DNA of 64,000 nucleotides from Eutrigla gurnardus (taxonomy: Eukaryota; Chordata; Actinopteri; Perciformes; Triglidae), in contig OY741280.1 of NCBI GenBank assembly GCA_963514095.1, forward strand, positions 9,499,964-9,563,963. The letters run 5' to 3'. Under the pieces are notes generated by a model. That model had not been told where the DNA came from, ran no database searches, and worked only from the letters and a program-made list of their open reading frames with translations. Shown here piece by piece: positions 47,868 to 59,562 of the stretch. The translations under genes and the position numbers were made by a program. Numbering within the stretch: position 1 is the first letter of the stretch; each line of letters begins with the position of its first letter.

Positions 47868-50800
47868 TCAGAGAAGGAGAAGAAGCATAAAAGACTAGAA
47901 ACAGTGGAAATCAGCTAGCCTGGCTCTGACCACCCCCCAGCAACATGATGCATCCAGTTGGTTTAATCCGTACGAAACACAAGTGGTGAAAATGCAAAGC
48001 ATGTGGTGGTTTCCTTGTTTAGCTGCCGGAATAGCAATGTGCTTCTTTGGTTGCAAACAGTAATTTGGCCAAGAAATAATATATTAAAAATATTACCTGT
48101 GGGTTTTAAACTGTTGGTTGGGCTAAACAAGAAGGTCAGTCTAATCTATCACCTTGGGCTATGTAAGGTTGTGGTGGGAATTCTTCACTTGATATTACAC
48201 ATCAATTCATTACAATCAGTAATTATTAATCATTATCATTAGTTGCAGTCCTAGGTGGTTTACAGGCAACATAAAAACTAGGTTTTTGACCTTGTGAAAT
48301 TCCTCATTGAAAGTCCCTTTCAGTACATTTCTATCAGTGAACTGCCCCGAGCTTCATTCCAAACATTCTACTCTAACTCTCGAACAATTCATATACTCAC
48401 TTGGCTGTCTGGTGTCCACAGAAGCAATCCCTTTAAAGCCTGAACTACATAAAGCCAATGTAGCTGAAATGTTTAACCATTGTCTGATAATGTGGTATTT
48501 GGTGTATGTCCATGTTCCTCTTTCATCCCTCATCCTGAACAATAATCCACTCCTTCACGAGGAGACACCAAGTTCTCCTCTACAACTTCTCTTCATCTTT
48601 ATTCCTTCACTCTTAATCCAGCGAGCAAGACTGGAATAACACGAACGGCGTCAGATCTACTGAGAAATCCTTCCCATTTGCAAAATAATGAAGAGAAAGA
48701 ATGAGTGGGAGCAGGCTATAGAACGATGGTGAAAACACACAAGGCTTCAGGCAACATTAGGAACTCTCAACATAATCAAAAGTGACAGCACAACACCTGC
48801 ATTATGGATATTTGATCATGGCCAGGGGAGCTACAATATGCACATACTCACAGGAACACACATGCACACAAATACATTCAAGTACACACACCTTTTCTGC
48901 AATACACTTCAAAAAGTGTTGATTTACCATAAATTCTATTTCTGGTGCTGTATATACAACACCACCCACCTCAAAAAACAAAAAAAGTGTGGATGGGGAA
49001 AAAAGAAAAACTCCAGGCGCATTTGAAACAGTTTGATACAGATTTTTTCATAGTGTCAGCAGTATTCAAGCTCCCTCTAATCAAAATGTGCCAAACTTAA
49101 CTTTTCTCCGAGCTCTGCTGCAGTACGAGAAGCCGGTAGTTGTATTCCTTCTCCTGGAAAATAGCAACAAATACTCCCGTGACATTTCTCACACTTTCCA
49201 TCATGCCTCAGTTTGTTGTCCTAAAAATAACGGCTAGGTGTGAAAAATTCAGCAGCGGTAAAGCACATTTGGTCCCATATCTACCACCTGGGGAAAGAAA
49301 AAATACCTGAAAACAAAATATTAAATTCAATATGGCTGCTTGTGCCGGCATCAAATCAGAGCGGGGCGGTAATGCCGCTGATACATCATCATTACAGAAT
49401 TCCTCATAAAGACAAAAAGTGAGAGTGATGAAACTTATTTTTTGCACTTGAACACCTTATTATAAATCATACCTAACTCATCAAAAGATCACTCATGATT
49501 TCTCCCTAGTCTAATTCTCTGCTTCTCTCCAGAGAGTGAATAAAGAGTAATATGAAATCCAATAGATGCCAAAGGTGTTGTTTTGACGGTATGAGGGAGC
49601 AGGAGAACACGGGGGGGTGAAAAAAAAAAAAAAAAAAAAAGAAAACGATGATTAATATATGGCAGAGGTGGAAATGGTTTCTGCATGACTTGATATGGAG
49701 CGCTCTGCCTGTCCCTCTTAATCTCACAGACTTGGTAACATATTCATTGGCACTATCAGACACACTGCTTTATGAGCTAAAGGTGTGGAGTGTTATCACA
49801 TGAGCTTATCTGTACAAACCCATGTGCAACTTTTGGCATTTCCATTCAGCACACAGGCCGCTGTATATGATCTTAATACAGGGGCATTCAGGTCAAGGGG
49901 TGTGGATCTATCTTTCCTTTATTTAAACAATATTGACGCACCCACAGCAAGCGCAAATACATGTTTAGTTTTATTAAAGTTTAAAGTCTTAAAGCTGATG
50001 GAACTAGACCGCTGCAGGAATAGATTTTTTTTTTTCTCCGTCAGTCTAGATTTTTTTCCGACATGCTCACATACACAAATTCCCTGTCTTTGCACAGAGA
50101 GCGAGGTAAGCTGCTGCTGGTGATATAGAGAGGCTGCAGAGGCCCCAGCTGACCTGGGCTCTGCTGCAGTATGAATCTTTTATCACATCACCTCTGCAAC
50201 CATTGCTTTCCACTCTGCCCCTCCCCACCCCCACTTCTCCCCATCTGTGCTTCCTTTCATCACCACACTGCAAATATAACCACATAAAATGGTGCAACAT
50301 TAAAGAGCATTTTCACTTGAAAATAATGATTAAAATATGAATGGCAAGTGAATAGTTTCCTTTCCATAAACAAAGGAAGACCGTTGACCAGATCCTTGAG
50401 CTGTTTGAGTAAGTGTTGCCTCGATTATGATGACGGGTGAAGGGTAGGTGGAGGCCAGATATTCATCTGAATAAGTTCATGAATGCTGGCTAGCACATTT
50501 TGTTGGCTTGTTTTTTTTAAAAAGGCTGAAGCTCAATATCCGGGGCCTGCAAGAGTTACTTGAGAGATCGACATTAACCAGCAGGATCACATGAATATGA
50601 TGTGATAGATATTTGATTTTTAGGCCATATAACACAGACCTAAGTCCTTTCATAGTTTCCTTGAATATTTTATAGTCCTATAGCTAGTGTAGTATAGTGT
50701 TTCAAAGAATATCTGTGATCTGAGAGTGTCAGCATAGATCTGGTGACAGGGAGTGCATGAAATCAAAGCATTTGGTTTGTATTTGTTGCTATGAGAAACG

Positions 50801-53800
50801 ACGCACTAGAAACGGGGGCACGATCTCTAACATTTTCTAGAGTTAGGAATTCCCTGAAATAGGAAAATCTCTAAGAGTCAAATGTCATAACAGAAATGTT
50901 TTGGGAAAAAAAAAATATTGAGCAGCTGTTGTGCCATGTAAAACGTAATGATGATCTATGACATTCTTCATGAGCATGGATTTCAATAAAACATGCCGGC
51001 TATTTAAAATACTTTAATGAATGGCTTGAAGGTATGGTATGTCATTTCACAAGATGAAATGCACATATTCCTTAATGATCTCATTTTTATCCACGTTCCT
51101 GCAGCAGTTTATTGTGGAGGTATGGATCCATGTTGCATGTCAAGCAGTTCCGTTTTAATGGACAATACACGAGCCATTTCACATCTTATATTAATAAAGG
51201 TTCAGCCGTGAGTTCACAGAGGTACAGTGTAATGTGCATTCAATACCTGTGCATCACAACATTTCAACAACACAACCAATGAAAATGTATGCAATTCCAA
51301 TAATGCAGCAATATGATGAATTGATTAGGCTAGTGGTCCCCCCCTCTCCCCAGGCCACTGCAGAACTATGCATGATGTATATTTAACGCCTCCCCTCATC
51401 TTTTATAACTCTGATCCCCCCTAGTTTTGGAACCACTGTGTGTTTGGTTTGGCCCTGTTACTGTAGAGGAACAGGAGGAGGATGAAGGACTGAGAGAGAA
51501 AGAGTTAGCAGGATAAAGAGCCTCCCTGGGCCCAGACACAACTGTGTAAACACTCCAGCAACACTAACACATCTCAGAAGTTCTTTTCAAATTCAAACGG
51601 CTCTCTTCTTAACCTCCAGTCATCCTCGACAGTGCCGTCACTCCATCCAGCGGCAGTCCGGAGAGAAGGTGTGCTGTTCAATTATCCCTGTCTTTACAGG
51701 ACGAGCGCGGCGACCTTGGCCACCCCGGCTTAACTTTAAATGAATAACAGAGGGACTTTTATGTGAAATGTGAAACAGCACGGCACATGACAGGCAATTA
51801 CTCTTGGTGATGTCACTCTGTCAAGGGGTCACTGCCGGCGCCATTGTTGGTATGCACTGCTCCTGCCGTTCGGACGACTTTTGATGGACATTTCTTTAGA
51901 GTTTAGGCCTGGCGTTGCTGACAGTTTGCGGGGACGCCTGGACAGAAACTCAATATGGGCCATTGCTTGTATGAATGAACTTGGGAAAAGCGATGGAGGG
52001 AGGAGGAAAGAGTGCAATGGACAGCGAGGGAGTGAGACAACAGCTTATAGAAGTGACTCAAAAAGTGACTTAAAAATGACTCAACAAAGAAATAGTCTTT
52101 GTTGAGTGAAATCCATTCATGCCAATCTCTTCTAATTTCTATTTGCATGCATAATGTATTATTTCACAGTTAGCCCCGTCCACACCCTCTGAGACATCTC
52201 AGAGTGCATGAGGACATTTTAAGTGACAGTGGAACACCACAGCTGATTTCTAAAGTGATGTATTGCTTAGGGACAGAAATAAATCCCTGCTGTTTTATAA
52301 ATCCAAACACAAGCAGGAGTCTTATGAATGTGCAAAGCAGCGTCCTTTCTTTAATTTTTTTGTCAACGCAACGGCATATCCAATAGGGAAATGGGATCTT
52401 TATCCATAAAGAGCTGAGAGAAACGGCAAAAACAGGAGGGGCTCTTTTCCCCTGGGTCCCAATTAAAACTTCCGTTGGCAAAGTGGCAGCTTTTTATCCC
52501 TTGCTTTCTCTATGTGTTTTTTTTCTGCGCCACATCTCTTAACAAACTGCAGGGAAGAAGCAGTGAAAGCAAGCTATTAGAAACTAAGAGCCAAGTGAGG
52601 GAGGAAGGAGGGGAAGAGATAGGCTAGAAGACGGAAAGAGCAAGAAAGCTATTAGTCACGCATTAGTCAGAAATTATGGAATAATTTCAAATGTTAAAAC
52701 TCCATATCTGGTATTCAGAGTCATTATTATACGGTTTGCTTGAACCTTAGGGAACGAGTGGACTGCGTATGGAGAAAGAGAATGACAACTGGTGAATGGA
52801 GGAGGGGTTTCTATTGCCAAGAAACCAAGGAAACTCTTTCACACTGAGCTGTGACGGAGTGGCCGACTGTGTGAAGCAGAACTGATTTATAGCCCAACAT
52901 GCGCACTTACATTTTGTCATGTGTAAAGACATTGTAAAGATTCTGATCCAGCTGTGAGCATGCTGCTGATTCTGCCCAGATGTTTATATTCACAGTAGGA
53001 CGCTCCAGCCCAGGCTGGCACTGAAATGTTAGCCGATCGATTTTAGCTGATGGATTTATAGCGGGTGTTCGCTGCGCCGGTCTATATTCACATTGATACT
53101 TGCACATCTCACAGAGTTTCACTTTGAGTAGCCTACGGTGCACTTGAAAATCCCAACATGATTCTGCCTCTTTGATGGGAGGCAGTAAGCTGTGCAATGA
53201 TTAGTTATGCTTGTGGAGTTGGGATGGCTGGCTAGATGTCTGTGCTTTCTATTCGCCATCTCCATAAGCCAACAGCTCAGCTTGTTGTTCCTAAGAATAC
53301 AGAGTTTCCATACGGACCAAACCATCAGATTCAATTACCGAGCACAAAGGCCACAGCAGCACAAAACCCGCACCATTCAATAACAGATGAAAATAAATGA
53401 CAGGCTTTTTTTTTTTTTTTTTAAATAAAAAGGAAATGGAGCTCTAAGATAGTGGAATTGGTTCATGAGTTGTTTTGATAAAAAAAAATATCCACTGATT
53501 GCTTTCTATAAATCTTTGCATCCCATTTCATTTTTGTGTGATTTGCAGCAAAGACCTACAAAAAAATAAAGACAGGCTCTTACTCACAGCTGGAACTATA
53601 ATATCATTTTGTGACTGTGAACTTGTTGGAATTGGATGCAACTTTAATCAAGGAAATTACAAATTGGGTTGAAAAAGTTGTCACCAGACATATTTATGCC
53701 TGATTGTTAACTATGGCTTTCACTGTGAATCTTTTTATAATAAATAATAAAGCAAACAAAACCATACCAAATTTTAAGCATAGCGTAGAATTAAATGCTA

Positions 53801-54015
53801 TTTGAGTCTAACCTTTGTAAGGTTGTAAAACATTGACATTTCTTTGAAAGAAATCCTGATTTGCGCTGAAATCTGAACAACATGGTGGCAACATCTCTCA
53901 CAGGAAGTCAAAATGCCAAAACACATTCAGAAGCATAAATCAACAGCTGCAAAAGGTGACTGGTCAAGGATGAGATGAATAGTCTTCCATAATGTTGCAT
54001 TGGCTTCTGTGAAAA
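46958..54015. other. Long unassigned stretch with minor repeats
   Basis: Contains (CTTT)n at 47823-47869, a short copy of the GGAAA...CAGCTAGCCTGGCTCTG dispersed repeat at 47885-47930, poly-A at 49620-49640 and poly-T at 53407-53422. Repeat-free blocks at about 49220-49440 and 51600-52030 could be conserved non-coding DNA. ORFs are all below about 115 codons without domains. Confidence 0.45.
47823..47869. repeat. (CTTT)n microsatellite
   Basis: About eleven tetranucleotide units. Confidence 0.97.
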
Positions 54016-54023
54016 TCGATCAC

Positions 54024-55194
54024 TGGTGGTGTAACGGACCGTAGTTGATCCGAGATCCACACCGCCTGCATGTGAACCGTGGATGAATCACACAGTTTAA
54101 CCATCATAGTGTGAAAGAAAGTTTTTCTGACGATCATTATAAGGCAACATTCAATAAAAACGTGTGATCAGGATGTCGACACCAATGCTTTCTGGCCGCT
54201 GATCCCACATAATGCTACATTGTGAATAACAAGTCTGTTTAAACGGCCAGGAAGAGAGGTAGGTTGGCAGCACCGGAGCTAACAGCTCACATGCGTTTTG
54301 ATGCATTTATGCTCGGTTCAGTAAAAATGAGAATTGGGCGAAGGTAAATGATAATCTGTTCCAATTTATTCTTGTAAAATCTCGTTTTTGGCAAGAAACT
54401 TCAATAAATGTAATGTGATGTTTTCACAGCCATATATAGATTAGAGCGAATTATGACCCGTTTAACTTCCTAACAAATTCGCTCTAAGCAGCATATTATA
54501 AATACATAAATAAAACTACTTATACCAAGATTTATATAAAAATGCAATCTTTTATTTCTTAATCATTGGAACTATGTGTTTTATGCAAATAATCACGATA
54601 GATTACACTGTAAAAGAATGACATTTAGAATTTCTGACCGTTTACACAGACTTCTGTGCGATTGGAAAACATTTTTGGGAGCCTTGTATACCAGCTGCTA
54701 TAACAAATCAAAAAGGATCTGTATATGATGACTCAACTATTCAGCATCATTACAGTGGCACGTGATGGGGGCATCTTGTTTACTGTAACTCCATCCTACA
54801 TGGCTCATCAACAACATCCTCAATAAGCTTCAGTATGTTTAGAACTCTGCTGTCCGTATGCTCACCTCCACCCGCCGCTCTGACCTCGTCACCACCTCTA
54901 CTGGCTCCCCGTCAAATACCGGATGGATTTAACAATATTACTCATCACCTTCAAAGCCCTCAACAAGCTGGCCCCTCCCTACCTCTCTGACCTCCTCCAC
55001 CGCCACACCCCTACTCGGCGCCTCAGGTCCACTGATGCTGACCTCCTCAGACCCATGAGGACCAAGTTCCGGACCTGGGGAGACGGAGCCTTTGCTGCAG
55101 CCCTCTCTATTATTATTATTATTATATGAGCTCCTTTTTTCTGCGGATCCATGATATGGTCCTACCGTGAGATTTGTGCTCCGTTGTACCCCTA
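54024..55194. mobile_element. hAT-like element, 1171 bp, containing an L2-like LINE fragment
   Basis: The left end is TGGTGGTGTAACGGA and the right end, inverted, is TAGGGGTACAACGGA, imperfect terminal repeats of a TAGGGGTGTAACGG-type fish hAT. Flanks TCGATCAC (54016-54023) and TCAATCAC (55195-55202) match at 7 of 8 positions, fitting an 8-bp TSD. Inside lie a perfect 12-bp hairpin (54441-54452/54476-54487) and the LINE remnant at 54828-55125. No transposase frame. Confidence 0.75.
54828..55125 (+). pseudogene. L2-like LINE reverse-transcriptase C-terminal fragment
   Basis: Reads VQNSAVRMLTSTRRSD in one frame and, after a small indel, HLYWLPVKYRMDLTILLITFKALN, then a PPYLSDLL segment and a LRSTDADLL segment, the usual order at the end of L2/CR1 ORF2. 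The 54923-55129 frame is its open part. The coding end is lost, and an (ATT)n tail follows at 55107-55126, as L2-group tails often show. It lies inside the 54024-55194 hAT and probably inserted into it. Confidence 0.75.
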
Positions 55195-55202
55195 TCAATC
55201 AC

Positions 55203-57655
55203 TAATTAAATCCTTTCACATAATCTTCTTGTTGACACAAGGAAATCAAACCCAGAAGTCCTGGCTTGAACTTCCATGTATCGTTGCAGCTCCCAAATGC
55301 TCCACTGTAGCTCCTTGCAGCATTTAAACTCTCCATCAGACTGACATATTAACGACGTTGATCCACAGCTATTTCACTCCGGCACAGATAAGAGAGCCAC
55401 CATTGCTCCACATAAATGAAATCAGGGACCATATCTCACATCGATACATGATGCATTATGAAATATCGAGTCAACCATGCAAGCTGGGTAGGTACGGTGT
55501 TGGCAGTGAAATATGTGTACGTGTTGCAGAGAATGTGACAACCGGGATCAGATAGCAGTGAATGCATTCCAGACTGGATTTAGAGTCAGCCTGATAGAAA
55601 TGTGGAAGGGGGAGATTGTCTCCGATATTTGTCGACTGCAATACTTGTGGAAGCAGTAGTGGCACTGCAAGCGGCAAGGAAAACTTTCATGCTTTGTGTT
55701 TCCCCCGATTACAAACTTGTATTAGATTGGACTTCTTTCACACAGCTGGATGGAACTAAGATAACCTGCGTGTACACAATAATCTCTGCAGTATTGAATT
55801 TCCTTGCAAAACATGTATGCCTGATCATGTTCCAAGCTTGACGTGAACATTCTCCTCCGTCCCTTAAGGCCACTGATTTGCAACTTGTCAGCAGATGATT
55901 ACAGATGTCAGAGCCACACTCGATCAAGTCAACATCCACACTATGCCGTGTCCTGCGAAGGTCATTTCAGGATGGAAGGCCTGTGAACCCTGTCACTGAA
56001 GATGACTCCATGCCACTCCAGCTTCAGTCGTGATGGGTTAAAAGGATAGACGGCATGCCTCCGGGAGAAAGATGGGTAAAGAAAATGGAGAATTAAGTCT
56101 TTGCAGCCAGGAATGCTATAAAAAGCACATAAAAAGACAGGGTGGCATACGAAAAAGGACACTGATTATACTGTTGTCTTTCTGCTTGACTGAGTGTACT
56201 TCTTGCAAACTATGCTCAAACCTCCGTCTGCGCTTGCCTAGGGCGACGACACAGTTTGTCACCAGGAGTTTATGTCCTAACAAGTCTTTGTCTGTACTCA
56301 GATTGAGGCAAAGGCTTTGAATAGACAAGCAGCCTGGAGAGTGAGCCTGATTAGCTACAAGAGGCCAAGCCCTCGGCAGACCTTTCCCAAGACCTTTTCC
56401 TGTCTTCCTCTTCTCACTACTGGAGACAGCTGAAGAGAAAGCCTTAGGTGCCTGGCCCTGAATGTAGAATAGTCATCTAACAGTAAACACTGTGGGATGA
56501 CAGAGCTTTATTTAGCCAAGGCATTTCATTGCATTTTCCATATATATGTATGCAAACAAACAACCCCAAAGGCATGAATTTCCTGATTTGCCCTGCCTCT
56601 TCAGTTTATTTGTCTACGCCCTGCCTTTTGTTTGCCAGGAAGATTGCCTCCAAGTCTTAGCATATTACCATCAAGGTGGTGCTCCACAAACACATTTGAG
56701 GAAACATGCGCTGAATGGTTCACTCGCGCATTTGCATGAAGACAAGTTCATCAGTTCCTCAACCCCTCATCACCCACCAATTTCCTCCCCTGCCACTCCG
56801 GTTACCTCCACCGGCAGAAAAACTGTTATACATCTTGACAGTGGTTGGTGTTTGCCTGTGTGTCAGCACAGTAAATGGTTGGAATACTAAATAGGTTTAT
56901 ACAGTGTGTCTATATGGGCTTGAGCAGGGTTGAATTATACATGTATTTGGAGATCATTATGTGTATGTGCGTTGAGAGGGAGAGAAAAAGTATAACGGCA
57001 AAGGTCGACGGTGCTCTATGTAGAATCAGCTGTCAATTACACTGGCCTCGCATTCACCCATTCCTCTCGCCGTCTCTGTCAACTGCACTTGTTGAATTTG
57101 GATGTATTATTGTTGGTTCCCTCCCAACGCTACATTTGCTCGGTCCCCCTGATTGCAATCGGAGTTCCAGCCTTCCGGCGTTAAGTATGCAAGCCCAACT
57201 GCATGCCCCACATTCTCGATCAGCAATCAGCAAATGCCACAATCTCTTACCTCTTTGCTACAGACAAGATGAAAAAAAAAAACTGAACACACAAGCAGAC
57301 GGAAAACTGCACATTGACGGGAACAAATAGAATGTAATGAATGCCGGTGAATCAAGACATCGAGGAATGAAATCTCACACACACACACACACACACACAC
57401 TTTTCTTCTTAAAATGCTCCTAATAAGTGTATGGCACACTAAAATGTAAAATAAATCCATCAGCTGTTGAAACTCATCAATATTTAATTATCATATATTT
57501 CTGATAAAAGTCTGACCAATCATTTTATTTGGACCAAATAAACTGATTGGCCGGCGGGAACGCCTGTCATCCATCGCAGCGTCGCCTACCACGGTCACGG
57601 TTTGCGAGTCGCGTCTCTCTGGCAGAGCAACAGAGCAAGGAAGATGAGCATTAGC
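55203..57655. other. Unassigned stretch
   Basis: (AC)n at 57376-57400. No gene recognised; the 151-codon frame at 56875-57330 shows no domain. Confidence 0.45.
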
Positions 57656-57660
57656 TTTAA

Positions 57661-58169
57661 GGGGAGTCCACACCAGACCGAAAATCAGCGTCTTTGAGAG
57701 AGTCGGCGTCCGTGACATGAGTCTACTTGGTGTGGTCGCTTGAATCGGCCCATGTCGGCGTTCATTTCAGCCGATTCAAATGTATAATCCGCCATTCGAG
57801 TCGGTCATTCTTTTACCATTCTGATTGGTGGAGGCTAGCAGCTTGACTAGCGAATCAGTGAAGCCCGGAAGTGACGATGGATTTTTCACTTACGACTGTC
57901 TTCTTCCAGAATAAGTGCGAGAGCGTGCTCTGTGTTATGGTCTAGAGAGGACCGGCTACTTCAGGTTTTCGTGTTTTTTGGCCCACAATACAGATTAGCG
58001 CCGCCTGTTGTTTTGGAGACATTACATCTCGCGCAAGCACGGAACGTATGGCATCGGCTGTAATTCCGTAGGTGTGAACCGCCCATGTCGTTGTTCGAGT
58101 CGGCCATATTAAGTAGCCCGACTTCATTTACCGACGCGAGTCGGGCAGTTCTTCCGGTGTGGACTCGCC
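57661..58169. mobile_element. 509-bp non-autonomous TIR element
   Basis: Ends GGGGAGTCCACACC and, inverted, GGCGAGTCCACACC (13 of 14 match), flanked by TTTAA on both sides (57656-57660, 58170-58174). Looser inverted similarity (GAGTCGG, CCCATGTCG) continues inward. No coding capacity. TTAA-type targets fit piggyBac/Kolobok-like elements, but the 5-bp match leaves the superfamily open. Confidence 0.75.
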
Positions 58170-58174
58170 TTTAA

Positions 58175-59042
58175 CGTGAGCTTTAGCACTAGCGTTAGCT
58201 TCAGCGCTAACTTCACTGGTAGTGTAAAACCTGGCTGTGTATCTGACTCCACTGACCCATTTCACTTGCGCTTCTCACATTCACTGCATGCGTCGGAGGA
58301 GGATTGTCAGGGTAAGAGGGTGGGGCTTTGGAGGGAGGGGGAATTGTTCATGTTCAAATTCAAAGTGCTGTGTGAAATGCCACTAAGGTAAGAATTGCTT
58401 TAATTATTGGAATTTTGCCAGCCTTTTGGACATTTTCTTAATACGCCTTGCAGAATCACAGACAAGCAGTGGTATGTTTCTTGACAGGTTCACAAGGTTG
58501 CTGTCGAAATCTCTTTTTAGAGGAGATTCTGGTGGTTCGTGAAGATTAAAAGGCATTTTTCAGACAGATGCATGTGGTCTGTTGTTTAATGAAAACATCA
58601 GTGCCTGCCCTTTTATCTCGTGAACAGACGTCGCCGATGATCACAGGTAGCGCGAGCAAGATGCTGCGGAGCACCTAGAGATGCCTCAATCTCACGCGCT
58701 GATGAGCTCACCGTGAACCTCCAACTGTGGCAGCTACAGTAGAGCCTGCATTTAAATAACTTTGCTTCAAAGTTGCTCAGTTGTGTAGGTTAGTGCACTT
58801 TCTTCTTTTGTGATTCATTCACGGCATGTGTTTCTGTTAGAAGGCAAAGTACAAAAGATAAAAAGGGACTGAGCAAAATCAGTGACTTGATTCCTAGACT
58901 ACTGAAAAAGAGAATTCTGGTGCTGCATATTTGTTTCAAAAGGTGGAGACAAAGCAAAGTATTAGTTGGGAAATACGTACATTGTCTTCCTTATCAAGAC
59001 ACCACTCTTATGCATGTGCATTAAATAGAAATCGCTTGCTAC
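58175..59042. other. Unassigned stretch
   Basis: No gene or repeat recognised. Confidence 0.5.
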
Positions 59043-59562
59043 CCTAGCTTAGCATAAAGACTGGAAACTGGAAAATAGCGTAAATAGCTTATCATAATGA
59101 AATCTGCCTACCAGCAGCAATATATTATTTATGAATTAAAATATCATCTTGTTTGTTTAACATTCACAATACATTCAAATGCATTCAGAATACTAGCGGC
59201 TAGCCACCAACGTGAATGACCCGTTCTTCTTTCATAGATTCTGGATTCTTGTCATCACCATATAGTCCAGAAAGTGCCATGGCTAATACAGCAAATAACC
59301 GGCTTATGCTTACATTTTTGGTGGTGTAAACAAACAAAACATAACGTGTTTATTGTCCTCTGGTAGTCAGATTGACTGACAACTGTGTGGAATTTAGGAA
59401 AACAGTATAATATGGCACCTTTAAATTAAGCTAAGCTAAGCAGCTGCTAGCTTCAGCCACATATTTAACACATACCCCAGACTGGTATCTTTGTTTTCTT
59501 ATCCAACTCTCGGCAAGAAAGGAAATAAGATTATCTCCCAAAATGTCAAACTACTCCTTTAA
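59043..59562. repeat. Dispersed teleost repeat, two halves in opposite orientation
   Basis: The left part reads CTTAGCATAAAGACTGGAAAC and CTGCCTACCAGCA on the plus strand. The right part reads AAGCTAAGCTAAGCAGCTGCTAGC, CTCTCGGCAAGAAAGGAAATAAG and CAAACTACTCCTTTAA, the other end of the same repeat inverted. The middle is unrelated AT-rich DNA. Related copies are at 37640 and 47885. Confidence 0.6.

Noticed and set aside
56875..57330. 151-codon frame
   Set aside because: No domain, and the region carries competing frames on the other strand.
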